A stretch of 35,707 bases of DNA from Woeseiaceae bacterium. GTDB taxonomy: Bacteria; Pseudomonadota; Gammaproteobacteria; Steroidobacterales; Woeseiaceae. Below the pieces are notes generated by a model. It was given only the letters and a program-made list of their open reading frames with translations. It was not told where the DNA came from and searched no databases. The first letter of the stretch is position 1. Each line of letters begins with the position of its first letter. Positions 1 through 8,631 of the stretch are shown piece after piece. The stretch covers positions 1-35,707 of the forward strand of contig JANQMR010000031.1 in the NCBI GenBank assembly GCA_028279985.1, read 5' to 3'. The translations under genes were made by a program, and so were the position numbers.

Positions 1-1169
1 AGGTCGGCGAGCGTCGCAACGGTGGCCAGGAAGCGTTCGGTATCGATCACGAAAGCGCCGGCCGCCCAGCGGAAGCGCCTGTCATCGGGAGAGGTCCAGC
101 GAAGCTCGTGACTCGTGAGCTCGACTTGCAGATCCTGCATCTGATCCACCTGGCCAAAGCCGAAAAATCCCGCCGGACAATCGACCGGATTGCAGAAATC
201 CAGATCGCCGAAGTATTCCTCTTCGATATCCGTGTATCCGCCGATGTAGGTCAGCGACCCCGCATCGGTCGTCCAGTCCAGCTTGAGGGTGACTTCATCA
301 ATGTTGCGTTCGCTGCTACCAAGGACGTCCGAGATGGGCAATCTTTCCTCGTTCGTGTTGCCGGGACCCGTGTCGTCCCAGAACGCCGAGTCGTAGGTTG
401 CCCCGCCTTCCATTGTCGAAGTCGCGAGACGAACATCGACCGTGACCGCTTCCGACGCATGCACGAGCAGCTTGCCGCGAAAGTCGGTCGACTCGTAGAA
501 ATCGACCTCGGTGCCGAGGAATTCGTTATCGATGAGGCCGTCGCTGTCCTTGTACGAACCGGACAGTCGGAATAGCACCTTTTCCGACATCGGCCCACCC
601 ACGCTCGCCTGGATCTTTTTCAGGCCGCCGTTGCCGGCGCCCGCGGTAATGAATCCCTCGATTTCCTCGGTCGGTGCCTTGGTGACGATATTGATGGCGC
701 CGCCGATAGCATTGCGCCCGTAGAGCGCGCCCTGCGGGCCCTTGAGCACCTCGATGCGCTCGATATCGTAGAGTTCCATCTTGAGTTGTTTCTGATTGTT
801 CTGCGGTACACCGTCGACGACGATGGCGACCGGGGAATCGGCGTTGTTGATCTGTGTGATGCCGCGGATGGCGACGAAGCTGTTGCCGATCGTGAACGAG
901 TCGTCAAACGAGACGTTGGGCGTCAGTGCGATGAAGTCCGCCGTCGATTCGATGCCCGCATCGACGATATCCTGCGCCGAGAATGCCGTGACCGCGACAG
1001 ACACCTCCTGCAGGTTTTCGGCACGTGCTTCGGCCGTGACGACGATCTCCTCGAGCGCGAAACTTTGCTCGTCCTGTTGTGCAACAGCAGCGCTGCCGCC
1101 TCCGAGAACGAAAGCCACAATGAACAGGCTTCTAACAATCAGAGCCCCGGTTTGACGGAAGACGAGCAT
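1..1169 (-). CDS. TonB-dependent receptor, N-terminal part (cut by window edge)
   Basis: This is the first 389 or so codons of an outer-membrane TonB-dependent receptor that runs leftward off the window. The frame is open from ATG 1169 to base 1. Residues 1-30 form a signal peptide ending in AVA before QQDEQ. A TonB-box-like stretch with EEIVVTAEAR follows at about 40-50. The plug domain spans about 50-165 and shows RIEVLKGPQGALYGRNAIGG and INIVTKAP. The barrel begins after that. A strong ribosome site (AAGGGGG) lies just upstream of the ATG. The substrate is unknown. The MalT-like regulator gene directly upstream and a shared 14-bp motif suggest co-regulation (inference). Confidence 0.93.
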   Translation of the reverse strand, partial: MLVFRQTGALIVRSLFIVAFVLGGGSAAVAQQDEQSFALEEIVVTAEARAENLQEVSVAVTAFSAQDIVDAGIESTADFIALTPNVSFDDSFTIGNSFVAIRGITQINNADSPVAIVVDGVPQNNQKQLKMELYDIERIEVLKGPQGALYGRNAIGGAINIVTKAPTEEIEGFITAGAGNGGLKKIQASVGGPMSEKVLFRLSGSYKDSDGLIDNEFLGTEVDFYESTDFRGKLLVHASEAVTVDVRLATSTMEGGATYDSAFWDDTGPGNTNEERLPISDVLGSSERNIDEVTLKLDWTTDAGSLTYIGGYTDIEEEYFGDLDFCNPVDCPAGFFGFGQVDQMQDLQVELTSHELRWTSPDDRRFRWAAGAFVIDTERFLATVATLAD

Positions 1170-1266
1170 TCTTACCCCCTTGGTCGATCTGACGGTGCGA
1201 CCGGCAAGACCATTGATGAGGTCATGCACGGTAGCAGCGGCATTCGGGGCGCAGAACACCTGCCTC

Positions 1267-1300
1267 GGGTAGGGTGGGTGGTGAAACCGGGTAGGTCAGA
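1267..1300. promoter_or_regulatory. GGGTRGG repeats and one arm of a 14-bp inverted repeat upstream of the TonB receptor
   Basis: On the plus strand this stretch holds GGGTAGG (1267), GGGTGGG (1273) and CCGGGTAGGTCAGA (1287-1300). The exact reverse complement of that last 14-mer lies at 3985-3998 in front of the luxR-type gene. MalT, the prototype of that regulator family, binds short asymmetric G-rich boxes, so these repeats are candidate operators of the neighbouring regulator. That assignment is inference. The right end overlaps the regulator's stop codon. Confidence 0.45.
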
Positions 1301-3968
1301 CCAGGCGCTCACGGATGGCGACGGAAACGGCGTCTTTGCGCGAGGAGACACCCAGTTTGTCGAAGATGTTCTTGAGGTGAAACTTCACCGTATTTACGGA
1401 CAGGGGCATGGCCTCCGCGATTTCGCGGTTCGACTGGCCCTGCATGACGTAGCGAAGTACCTCTCTTTCTCTCGGGCTCAGCAGATGGTCCTCTTTTTGC
1501 TCGCCCTCGCCCGACGCGTCGATTTCGGCGATCAGTTCCGCAATAAAGGCATCGCGCAGCCGATTGCCGCGGCGGTTCGCCGTGGTCTGGCTCACCTCGC
1601 GGATGACCCCCTTGACGAGTTCGCCCTCGTCGATGAAGGGCCGTTTGATGCCCTCGAATATCGAGGCCGACAGCGCCGACTCGAATGCCCGGACGGCAGC
1701 ATCCGTTTCGCCGGCGAGCCACCTCGATGCCGCCAGCAGGACCGCGAGGGAGATGAAGTAGTGAATCTGCCGTTCGGATCTGGCCGAGCCTGCCTCTTGC
1801 TCGAGAAAGCGGCTTGCCTGTTTATATTCACCCGCAATCAACAACTGCCGTGCCTTGATGCGCGCCATGAACTGCCGGCTGATTTCGTCGCTCGACCGAC
1901 GGTGATTCGGCAATGCAACGGCGGGGCGCTCGTCCTCATCGGCGACACGTCGAAGCGACAGCTCCAGTCTCTGCAATTCGACGATATCGCCGAGCCTGCC
2001 GAGATCGCGATTGATCGCGGTCGACTTCGCGCGCGTCACCGTCCGATCGAATTGCTGTTCGTCGCCGCTAGCCCACGTCAGCTTCATCTGCGTGAGATAG
2101 GCCGCGAAGTAGACGTCTATCCATGCGTCCGCTTTTTCGATGTGGCGGACCGAAGCTTGCAGATACTGCCTTGCTTTGTGCAGCCGGTTCTTCTCGTAGC
2201 TGACCTCGGCCAGGTAGGCGCGGGCAATTGCCGCAAGGTCGCTATCGTCGCCGAAGTTCTCGACCGCGATGTCGAATCCCTCTTTGTACAGCGCCTCGGC
2301 ATCTCGCAGCCTGGCCTGCCGCAGACAGGCCAGACCTTCGTGAAAATAGATGAATGTCTCGTACAGGGAACCCATCGCGCGATAGTGCGAGATTGCCTGA
2401 TCGCCGATGGCCATGCAGTCGTCGAATCGGCCGACGTCGCGGTACATCGCGCACAACAGATTGCACCGCGTGGCATGCAAGACGTTGTTGTCCGACGGAA
2501 TCGTCTCACCCAGCCCTTCCAGGCCCGCGATGGTCTCCTTCGTGACCGGCTTGTCGCCATAGACGCGTATCGTCGCTTTCATCACTTTTGCTTCGCCCAT
2601 CAGCGCGAGATCGGTCGATTCGTCTGCGGCGTACACCTGCTCGAAGCGCGCTATTTCCGCCTCGCCGATTTCCATCTTGCCCAGACGTATCGCGAGATAG
2701 ATTTTTGCAATCCACAGTCGTGGATATTTTTGCAGTTCATCGTCATCGATCTTCGAGAGGACGCTTTGCACGACGGCGACGTGCCCGCGCAGTGCGTAGT
2801 GCCAACCCCCGTGCTCCTCGAGCAACTCCGCGCAGGCCTTCACGTTGCCGCTTGCAATCGCGTGCTGCACGGCCTCGCTCGTATGACCGTGCTCCCGGAA
2901 CCAGGTCGAGGCAAGGTCGTGCAACTCCTCGACCTTCGCCTCGGGCGATCGCCGAAGTCTTTCCTGCAGGAACTCCGAGAACAGGCGATGGTAGCGGTAC
3001 CACGTTCGTTGCCGGTCGAGGCTCTGGACGAACATGTCCTTGTGGTCGAGACTCTGCAGAATCTCCCAACCGTCAACGTTCTCGCAGAGCGCGCTGCCGA
3101 GGTCTCCGTTGACGCGTTCGAGTATGGATGTCTTCAGCAGAAATTCGCGGGCTTCATCACTCAGCGACTCGAAAACCTGTTCCAGGAAATAGTCGGCGAG
3201 ATCGGACGTGCGGCCGGATAGCTGCGACAACGTCTGATCGATCGTCGTGCCTTCGCTTGCCCATCGGCGTACTGTCTGAAGCGCGACGGGCCAGCCCTCG
3301 GTACGTTCATGCAGCTCATCGGGCCAATTCGGCGTGTCGGGGGCATCCACCCAGTAGTCCAGGTAGGTACGCACTTCGTCCGCGGAAAACCGGAGGTCTT
3401 CCTGTGTGACCTCAACCAGTTCGTCATGGATCCTGAGGTCTGCGAGAGACAGCTTCGATGTCAATTCCCGACTGCTGATCACAATGTGGATGTTGGCCGA
3501 GCTTGCGCCGAGCAGGTAGTCGACGCACTGCGTCACCTCGGCGCTCTGAGCGCGGTGAAAGTCGTCGAGAACAAGGACATGCGCGCCATTGCACTTGTTG
3601 AAACCCGTGACGAGGGCGGCACTGATCTCCGAACCCGAAAGCATGGAGTATTCCTCGGATATCCTCGGGAAGTCCCGGCCGCCTGCAAAACCGGCTTCGC
3701 TACAGGCTTCCGAGACATAGGTCTGAAACTGAAACAGATCGGCATCGTGCTCATCGAGGGAAAGCCATGCGACCGGAATGTTCCTGTCGAGCAATGTACT
3801 GCGCCATTGTGCGAGGCAGGTACTTTTGCCGTAACCGGCCGGCGCATGGACGAGCGCAAGGCGTGCGTCGAAGGCATCTTCGAGCCGCTCGAAAAGCCTG
3901 GCTCTCGATACGAGGTTTCGCAGCCGTATCGGCGGCTGAAGTTTGGACCGGATGACCCATTCCGGCAT
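1296..3968 (-). CDS. LuxR family, MalT-like (LAL/STAND) ATP-dependent transcriptional activator
   Basis: This is an 890-residue regulator, the usual size for large ATP-binding LuxR (LAL/MalT-like) proteins. The N-terminus has the family opening RSKLQPPIRLRNLVSRARL, then a Walker A motif APAGYGKST at about 42-50. The STAND ATPase core and TPR-like helical repeats fill the middle. A C-terminal LuxR helix-turn-helix occupies about the last 65 residues (LSPREREVLRYV, SNREIAEAM, VNTVKFHLKNIF). An open frame continues upstream to 4082, but homology begins at the ATG at 3968, so that start was chosen. Its ribosome site is weak. It lies directly upstream of the partial TonB receptor in the same direction and probably controls it in response to a ligand (inference). 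Confidence 0.9.
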   Translation of the reverse strand: MPEWVIRSKLQPPIRLRNLVSRARLFERLEDAFDARLALVHAPAGYGKSTCLAQWRSTLLDRNIPVAWLSLDEHDADLFQFQTYVSEACSEAGFAGGRDFPRISEEYSMLSGSEISAALVTGFNKCNGAHVLVLDDFHRAQSAEVTQCVDYLLGASSANIHIVISSRELTSKLSLADLRIHDELVEVTQEDLRFSADEVRTYLDYWVDAPDTPNWPDELHERTEGWPVALQTVRRWASEGTTIDQTLSQLSGRTSDLADYFLEQVFESLSDEAREFLLKTSILERVNGDLGSALCENVDGWEILQSLDHKDMFVQSLDRQRTWYRYHRLFSEFLQERLRRSPEAKVEELHDLASTWFREHGHTSEAVQHAIASGNVKACAELLEEHGGWHYALRGHVAVVQSVLSKIDDDELQKYPRLWIAKIYLAIRLGKMEIGEAEIARFEQVYAADESTDLALMGEAKVMKATIRVYGDKPVTKETIAGLEGLGETIPSDNNVLHATRCNLLCAMYRDVGRFDDCMAIGDQAISHYRAMGSLYETFIYFHEGLACLRQARLRDAEALYKEGFDIAVENFGDDSDLAAIARAYLAEVSYEKNRLHKARQYLQASVRHIEKADAWIDVYFAAYLTQMKLTWASGDEQQFDRTVTRAKSTAINRDLGRLGDIVELQRLELSLRRVADEDERPAVALPNHRRSSDEISRQFMARIKARQLLIAGEYKQASRFLEQEAGSARSERQIHYFISLAVLLAASRWLAGETDAAVRAFESALSASIFEGIKRPFIDEGELVKGVIREVSQTTANRRGNRLRDAFIAELIAEIDASGEGEQKEDHLLSPREREVLRYVMQGQSNREIAEAMPLSVNTVKFHLKNIFDKLGVSSRKDAVSVAIRERLV

Positions 3969-3984
3969 GTGCGTATTGCCCTGC

Positions 3985-4012
3985 TCTGACCTACCCGGGT
4001 GGGGGTAGTATA
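3985..4012. promoter_or_regulatory. Candidate luxR autoregulatory site: 14-bp inverted-repeat arm and dyad
   Basis: TCTGACCTACCCGG at 3985-3998 is the exact reverse complement of 1287-1300. It overlaps a dyad CTACCC(3991-3996)/GGGTAG(4003-4008) and more G-rich GGGTRGG units on the plus strand. A TATACT box on the minus strand lies at 4007-4012, about 40 bp before the chosen start. The placement suits autoregulation of the LuxR-type gene, but no binding evidence exists. Confidence 0.4.
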
Positions 4013-4159
4013 CAGACCGGGGTACGAGTCCAGCGCCGGCTGCTATCTTCACGCCCGCAAGACTCACGCAAGGCGATATCACCGATCGTCAGTCTACTTC
4101 GTAAGCGATTGAAATAGCTAAGAAATACTGAACAACGCGGGGCCGAGAAGCGGGCTTTT

Positions 4160-5353
4160 TCAGCCCTCACCAGCGACAACACCGCCGGCAACCAACGCGT
4201 CAATAGCCGCTTTCGAATACCCTGCCTCCTCCAGCACTTCGACCGTATGCTCCCCCGACCGCGGCGGGCTGCGCAGTGCGGCGAAGCGCTCGCCTTGCAT
4301 CTCGACCGGGAGGGCCGGCAAGCGCGTTTCGGTGCCGTCCGGCAGGACCATGTCGAGCAATCCGCCCGAGGCCAGGAGATGCGGGTCTTCGAACATGTCC
4401 TCGGGTTTTGCGATCGGCGCAAAGGGCAAGCCGCTGGTCTCGAGCTTTTGCATCAGCTCGTCGCAAGTCATTTTCTTGAATGCTTCGCGGACGATCGGGA
4501 TGATCCGGTCACGCGCCTCGACACGGCGGTTGTTGGCGCGGAGGCGCTCGTCCGCCAGGAGTTCGTCGAAACCGAAGTCCCGGCAGAAGGTCAACCATTG
4601 GGAGTCGCTGACGACACCGACAAATACCGCCTCGTCGTCGGCGGTCTCGAAAACGTCGTAAACGGCCCATGCCGATATGCGTGCCGGCATCGGCGCCGCC
4701 GGCGATCCGGTGACGGCGTATTGCGCCATGTGCTGGCCGACCAGGAACACGGTGCTTTCGAACAGGGAACTCGTCACACGCTGGCCCTCGCCGCTGCGAT
4801 GCCGCTGTTCGAGCGCCGCGAGCACGCCCATCGCGCCGAACATACCTCCGGTCACGTCCACGACCGAGGCGCCGGCGCGCAGGGGCCGGCCCGGTGGGCC
4901 GGTCATGTAGGCCAGGCCACCCATCATCTGGGTGACTTCGTCGAGCGCAGTCCGGTGCTCGTAGGGACCGGACAAAAAGCCCCGGTTGGAGCAGTAAATC
5001 AGCCGCGGGTTGGAGGCCCGAAGCGTCTCGTAATCGAAACCGAGTTTGTCGATCGCGCCCGGGCGGAAGTTCTCGATCAGGACGTCGGCGTTTTCGATCA
5101 GGTCCCCGGCAATACGCTTGCCCTGTTCCGACTTCAGGTCCAACCGGATACTGCGTTTGTTGCGGTTGTACATCGCAAAGTAACCGGCGCCCGAGCCTTT
5201 GAGCTTGCGGGTCTTGTCGCCGTCGATCGGCTCTATCTTGATCACGTCGGCGCCGAGATCGGCAAGCATCAGACCGGCCGTAGGCCCCATCACCATGTGC
5301 GAGAATTCGATGATGCGAATACCGCTTAGCGGCAAATTCCTGCTCGTGTTCAC
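4160..5353 (-). CDS. Class III CoA transferase (CaiB/BaiF family)
   Basis: This 397-residue protein transfers CoA between carboxylic acids through an aspartyl-CoA thioester. The family pattern is clear: LSGIRIIEFSHMVMGPTAG near the N-terminus, the ADLGADVIKIEP nucleotide-side loop, NKRSIRLDLKS, and the catalytic Asp region VVDVTGG (Asp at about 166). The start at GTG 5353 has GGGGG just upstream and fits the family N-terminus. An ATG 66 bases further out (5419) would add a non-homologous stretch. A promoter with a perfect TATAAT lies upstream. The gene diverges from an HMG-CoA-lyase homologue, so the two may process the same acid: activation, then C-C cleavage (inference). The donor and acceptor are unknown. 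Confidence 0.9.
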   Translation of the reverse strand: MNTSRNLPLSGIRIIEFSHMVMGPTAGLMLADLGADVIKIEPIDGDKTRKLKGSGAGYFAMYNRNKRSIRLDLKSEQGKRIAGDLIENADVLIENFRPGAIDKLGFDYETLRASNPRLIYCSNRGFLSGPYEHRTALDEVTQMMGGLAYMTGPPGRPLRAGASVVDVTGGMFGAMGVLAALEQRHRSGEGQRVTSSLFESTVFLVGQHMAQYAVTGSPAAPMPARISAWAVYDVFETADDEAVFVGVVSDSQWLTFCRDFGFDELLADERLRANNRRVEARDRIIPIVREAFKKMTCDELMQKLETSGLPFAPIAKPEDMFEDPHLLASGGLLDMVLPDGTETRLPALPVEMQGERFAALRSPPRSGEHTVEVLEEAGYSKAAIDALVAGGVVAGEG

Positions 5354-5435
5354 TAAGCCCCCGAACAATTGGCCCCAGAACGATTGTTTGCGGCTGGTCG
5401 GGCCACACTGGCACGCCACGCCTATTTGCTATATT

Positions 5436-5464
5436 ATTATATCTTTAATTCATCTTTCTGAAAA
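5436..5464 (-). promoter_or_regulatory. Sigma70-type promoter for the CoA transferase gene
   Basis: Reading the minus strand, TTTTCA (5464-5459) and a perfect TATAAT (5441-5436) are separated by exactly 17 bp. The promoter sits in a short AT-rich island between the divergent CoA transferase and HMG-CoA-lyase-like genes and points at the former. Confidence 0.55.
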
Positions 5465-5520
5465 GCGCTTGTTTCCCTGGTGCTTACGCAAGGCCGGCAA
5501 GACGCTCGGAGTACCTGATC

Positions 5521-6456
5521 ATGACGAATGACATCGACATCCTCGTCAGCGAGGTCGGCCCGCGCGACGGCCTGCAAAGTATCGAAACGGTGCTGCCGAC
5601 CGCGATCAAGCATCGCTGGATCGGCGCGCAGGCGAGCGCGGGTTGCCGTGAAATCGAGGTCGGCTCCTTCGTTCCGCCGAAGCTGCTGCCGCAGATGAGC
5701 GATACCGCCGATGTCGTGCGCCACGCGCTGGAGATTCCCGAGCTGACGGTCGCGGTACTGGTGCCGAATCTTCGCGGCGCCGAAAACGCCATTGCCGCCG
5801 GCGCACACAAGATCTCGATTCCCTTTTCAGTGAGCGAGACGCACAGCCTCAGGAATGTGCGCAAGAACCACGAACAGATGTTGGCGGAGGTCGCGAAGAT
5901 TGCGGAGCTCGTCGCAAACGTCGAACCGGAACGGCGGCCGCATTTCGAGGCCGGCCTGTCGACGGCATTCGGTTGTACGCTGGAAGGGGCGATCAGCGAG
6001 GATCTGGTGGTGCGCTCCGCCGAAAGATTGATCGACTGCGGCGTTGCGGAAGTCGGGTTGTCGGATACGACCGGTTATGCCAATCCGTCCCAGGTCAAGC
6101 GGCTGGTCCGCAAGGTCAAAGCCGCGGTCGGCGACGACAGGCTCACCGGAGTGCACCTGCACAATACCCGCGGGCTGGGACTTGCAAATGCCTTGGCCGC
6201 CATCGAGGAAGGGATTACCACCGTGGACAGCTCCCTGGGCGGTATCGGCGGCTGCCCGTTTGCGCCCGGCGCCAGCGGCAACATCGTCACCGAGGACCTG
6301 GTTTTCATGCTGGAGGCCATGGGGCTTCGAACCGGCATCGACCTCGACAGACTGCTGTCGGTTCGGGACATACTCCGCCAGGCGCTGCCCGACGAACCGC
6401 TGTACGGCTTTACACCGGATGCCGGGTTGCCGAAGGACTTCAACGTCGCCGCATAA
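5521..6456 (+). CDS. Hydroxymethylglutaryl-CoA lyase family protein
   Basis: This 311-residue TIM-barrel lyase is the usual size for HMG-CoA lyases, which cleave 3-hydroxy-3-methylglutaryl-CoA or related branched acyl-CoAs to acetyl-CoA and an acetoacetate-type product. Residues equivalent to the catalytic set are visible: VGPRDGLQ (Arg15, Asp16), VHLHNTRG (His212, His214), the active-site loop GGIGGCPFAPGASGN (Cys245, Asn254) and SDTTGYANP. GGAG lies about 10 bases before the ATG. The gene diverges from a class III CoA transferase. Paralogues act on longer side chains, for example in citronellol/geraniol catabolism, so the true substrate may be a substituted HMG-CoA. The lyase chemistry is secure; the substrate is not. 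Confidence 0.9.
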   Translation: MTNDIDILVSEVGPRDGLQSIETVLPTAIKHRWIGAQASAGCREIEVGSFVPPKLLPQMSDTADVVRHALEIPELTVAVLVPNLRGAENAIAAGAHKISIPFSVSETHSLRNVRKNHEQMLAEVAKIAELVANVEPERRPHFEAGLSTAFGCTLEGAISEDLVVRSAERLIDCGVAEVGLSDTTGYANPSQVKRLVRKVKAAVGDDRLTGVHLHNTRGLGLANALAAIEEGITTVDSSLGGIGGCPFAPGASGNIVTEDLVFMLEAMGLRTGIDLDRLLSVRDILRQALPDEPLYGFTPDAGLPKDFNVAA

Positions 6457-6586
6457 GAAACAAACGGGCAGAATCGGCAACGAGCACGACACCGTCCGCG
6501 CGACCGACGCGGTCGTGAACATCCGTACCGAAAAGACGGCGCCGACCGGCAAACCGCCTCGAGGCACGGCAGTCTGCGGCTCGACC

Positions 6587-7360
6587 TCAGTCGAGGCTCA
6601 GCACCATCGCATACCGGAATCGTTCGGGATTGTAGAGGCAGTCGAGCACGTCAACCACCTCGCCGCGCTCGTTGAACGACTGCCGCCGGATCGACAGCAG
6701 CGCCGTCCCCGGTTCGACGTCCAGATCGGCCGCAACCGGCATGGCCGCATTCTCGGCACTCAAGACCTGTTCGACACGGGCCAGGCGTATGCCGTTGCTC
6801 TTCAGGATCTCGAGCCTGGGTGTGCTCTCTAGGTTCCTGCGGGTAAAACCCTTGGCGATCCCTTTGGTCCAGCTCACGTAATAGGCGTAAGGCTCGCGTT
6901 CTTCGTTGCTGCGCACGCGGATGACCCGATGCACGGCCTCGCGTTCACCGAGACCGAGCAATGCGCGAATATCCGCCGGCGGAACGATCTTGTCCACCGA
7001 TATCGCACGCACGATGCTGTGCTTGCCCATCTCGACCAGGTTCTCGAGCATGCCGACCAGCGGCGCACGCACCGGCTGGGGGCTGTACTGGAAGATGACG
7101 TGGGAGCCCTTGCCGCGAAAGCGCGCGATGAGCTGCTCCGCCGCAAGCTCGTCCATCGCGCGTTTGGCCGTGATCCGCGACACGTCGAAGGTCGCGGCGA
7201 GCTGCTGTTCCGTGGGCATTTGCGCGTCGTGGGGAATCGTGCCGTCCAAGATCGCGCTTTTCAGTACCGAATAAAGCCGGTGGTAAAGCGGCACCCGCGA
7301 CATCGTGCCGTGCTGTGCGAGCTCCCATTCGGACTTCAGTGAATTCAAGAGCTGGGTCAT
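6587..7360 (-). CDS. GntR family regulator with UTRA ligand domain (HutC-type)
   Basis: This 257-residue regulator has an N-terminal winged helix at about 22-90 (YHRLYSVLKSAILDG, PTEQQLAATFDVSRITAKRAMDELAAE) and a C-terminal UTRA effector domain at about 110-250 (EPYAYYVSWTKGIAKGF, PGTALLSIRRQSFNERGEVVDVLDCLYNPERFRYAM). ATG 7360 was chosen because GGAGGG lies about 10 bases upstream and the domain begins there; the open frame further upstream is out-of-frame noise. It is convergent with the HMG-CoA-lyase gene and follows the HupE-like gene in the same direction, but has its own promoter. The target genes and effector are unknown. The CoA transferase/lyase pair is the nearest candidate. Confidence 0.9.
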   Translation of the reverse strand: MTQLLNSLKSEWELAQHGTMSRVPLYHRLYSVLKSAILDGTIPHDAQMPTEQQLAATFDVSRITAKRAMDELAAEQLIARFRGKGSHVIFQYSPQPVRAPLVGMLENLVEMGKHSIVRAISVDKIVPPADIRALLGLGEREAVHRVIRVRSNEEREPYAYYVSWTKGIAKGFTRRNLESTPRLEILKSNGIRLARVEQVLSAENAAMPVAADLDVEPGTALLSIRRQSFNERGEVVDVLDCLYNPERFRYAMVLSLD

Positions 7361-7430
7361 CGTTCCCAATCCCTCCGGTTCGCGCCCCGGCCCAGGCCAT
7401 GCATAGGATCGCCCTGTCCAGAGTGCTGCC

Positions 7431-7459
7431 AATATAATGACAGGTCTGATTTCAGGCAA
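7431..7459 (-). promoter_or_regulatory. Sigma70-type promoter for the GntR gene
   Basis: On the minus strand TTGCCT (7459-7454) and TATATT (7436-7431) are spaced by 17 bp. The spacer holds ATCAGACCTGTCAT, a weak GAC/GTC dyad that could be an autoregulatory GntR site (inference). Confidence 0.5.
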
Positions 7460-7488
7460 CCGCGCGACCGGCGCAGTGTCAACAAGCC

Positions 7489-8631
7489 CTAAGCCGGAAC
7501 GCCGGCAGTGGTAAACCAGTAAGTGCCGAAGCCGAACAGCGCCGCGGCAAGACCGTGCTGGAGTACCGGGCGTCGTGCAACTTTGGCAAAAGACGACAGG
7601 ACGAACGCGAGCAACACGAATACGAGTTGTCCAGCCTCGACCCCGAGGTTGAAGAAGGCGACGGCAGGCAGCAGAAATTCCCTGGGCATGTCGGCAACGT
7701 TCAGGGCGCCCGCAAAACCGATGCCGTGCACCAGGCCGAAGAGCACGGTCATGCCGTATGCCGCGAGCGGCCGGAAGCCCGTGTCGATCCCGATACCGGC
7801 CAGCACGGCCAGAAAGATGCCGGCGATCGTAAGCCAGCCCAGCACGCCACCCGCGAACCCGCCCTGGAACCCGACGACGGCCAGTAGCGCACACAGAAGA
7901 ACCGCACGCACCGCCCGGTCGCCCGGCGTCGATCGCAGTCCGTGCAAGGCGAGGACGCAGATCGAAAACGCAATCAGCGCCTCGACCGCATCGGTGCGAA
8001 CGTCGATGGACCCGTCGACAAAAAGCAGCATGCTGAGGGCGTGGCCGAGAGTAAACCCGGTAACGGCGATGCATACACGCCTGAGCCCCTTGAACGCCAG
8101 CACCAGGGCCAGCAGGAAGGCAAGGTGGTCGTAGCCGATCTTGATGTGTGCAAGCCCCGCACGAAAGTGCGCCATCGCCGAGGTTTGGCGAGCGGACTCG
8201 GCCCCGGTCCAGATTCTGGAATCCGCGGTAAGCACGGCCTGCGCCGGCTCATCCACGCGGCGCAGGTAATGGTTGTGTTCGGCGGCGATATCGAAAAACG
8301 CCGCTACCATGATGGCCTGCGGCTCGGCCTCGCATGTCCAGACAAGCTTGACTCGCAACCAGCCCGTATTTGCCGGCATCGGAGCCGCCGACGGCGGCGC
8401 ACAAGTTCCGTCTTGCGGACGGATCGTTTGGAGCAGGTGCCGCAGCAGCGTTTCCACCAGCCTGCGGTCAGAAGCCTCGACCGGCAACCGCGTCGCCTCG
8501 CGCGTCCGGATCGTATAGTGCAGGATCAGCCGGCCGTCATCCCAGCGCAGCTCGCTGAACGACTCGCTCGGCGTGTGCGCGACCGCCATCGCCGGCAACA
8601 GCAGCATGGCGGCGACGGCGACCCGGCTCAC
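7489..8631 (-). CDS. HupE/UreJ-like membrane protein with N-terminal extracytoplasmic domain
   Basis: This 380-residue protein starts with a signal-like segment (AAMLLLPAMAVAH). A soluble extracytoplasmic domain of about 150 residues follows, then six to seven hydrophobic helices typical of the HupE/UreJ_2 family. Motifs seen are AHIKIGYDHLAFLLALVLAF, GFTLGHALSM and LFGLVHGIGFAGAL. Classical HupE/UreJ proteins are linked to nickel uptake for hydrogenase or urease, but neither enzyme is in the window, so a metal role here is only inference. The GTG start at 8631 overlaps the stop of the upstream isomerase gene (GTGA), which implies coupled translation. It is the last gene of a DUF3604-isomerase-HupE operon. 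Confidence 0.85.
   Translation of the reverse strand: MSRVAVAAMLLLPAMAVAHTPSESFSELRWDDGRLILHYTIRTREATRLPVEASDRRLVETLLRHLLQTIRPQDGTCAPPSAAPMPANTGWLRVKLVWTCEAEPQAIMVAAFFDIAAEHNHYLRRVDEPAQAVLTADSRIWTGAESARQTSAMAHFRAGLAHIKIGYDHLAFLLALVLAFKGLRRVCIAVTGFTLGHALSMLLFVDGSIDVRTDAVEALIAFSICVLALHGLRSTPGDRAVRAVLLCALLAVVGFQGGFAGGVLGWLTIAGIFLAVLAGIGIDTGFRPLAAYGMTVLFGLVHGIGFAGALNVADMPREFLLPAVAFFNLGVEAGQLVFVLLAFVLSSFAKVARRPVLQHGLAAALFGFGTYWFTTAGVPA

Noticed and set aside
786..3221. An 811-codon open frame on the plus strand across the LuxR gene
   Set aside because: It is the antisense frame of the TonB receptor and LuxR genes, with low-complexity composition and no recognisable domain.
4152..4166. Hairpin GGGCT/AGCCC at the CoA transferase stop as terminator
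   Set aside because: A five-base stem with the A/T run in the loop, not after it.
5457..5474. An eighth regulon operator between the CoA transferase and HMG-CoA-lyase genes
   Set aside because: Only one half (AAACAAGC on the minus strand) matches; the other half TTTTCAGA does not fit GACTGTTT.
6457..6586. Rho-independent terminator between the lyase and GntR genes (stem CGACCG/CGGTCG at 6501-6515; ctcgac/gtcgag near 6581-6595)
   Set aside because: Stems are only six base pairs and no T-run follows on either strand.
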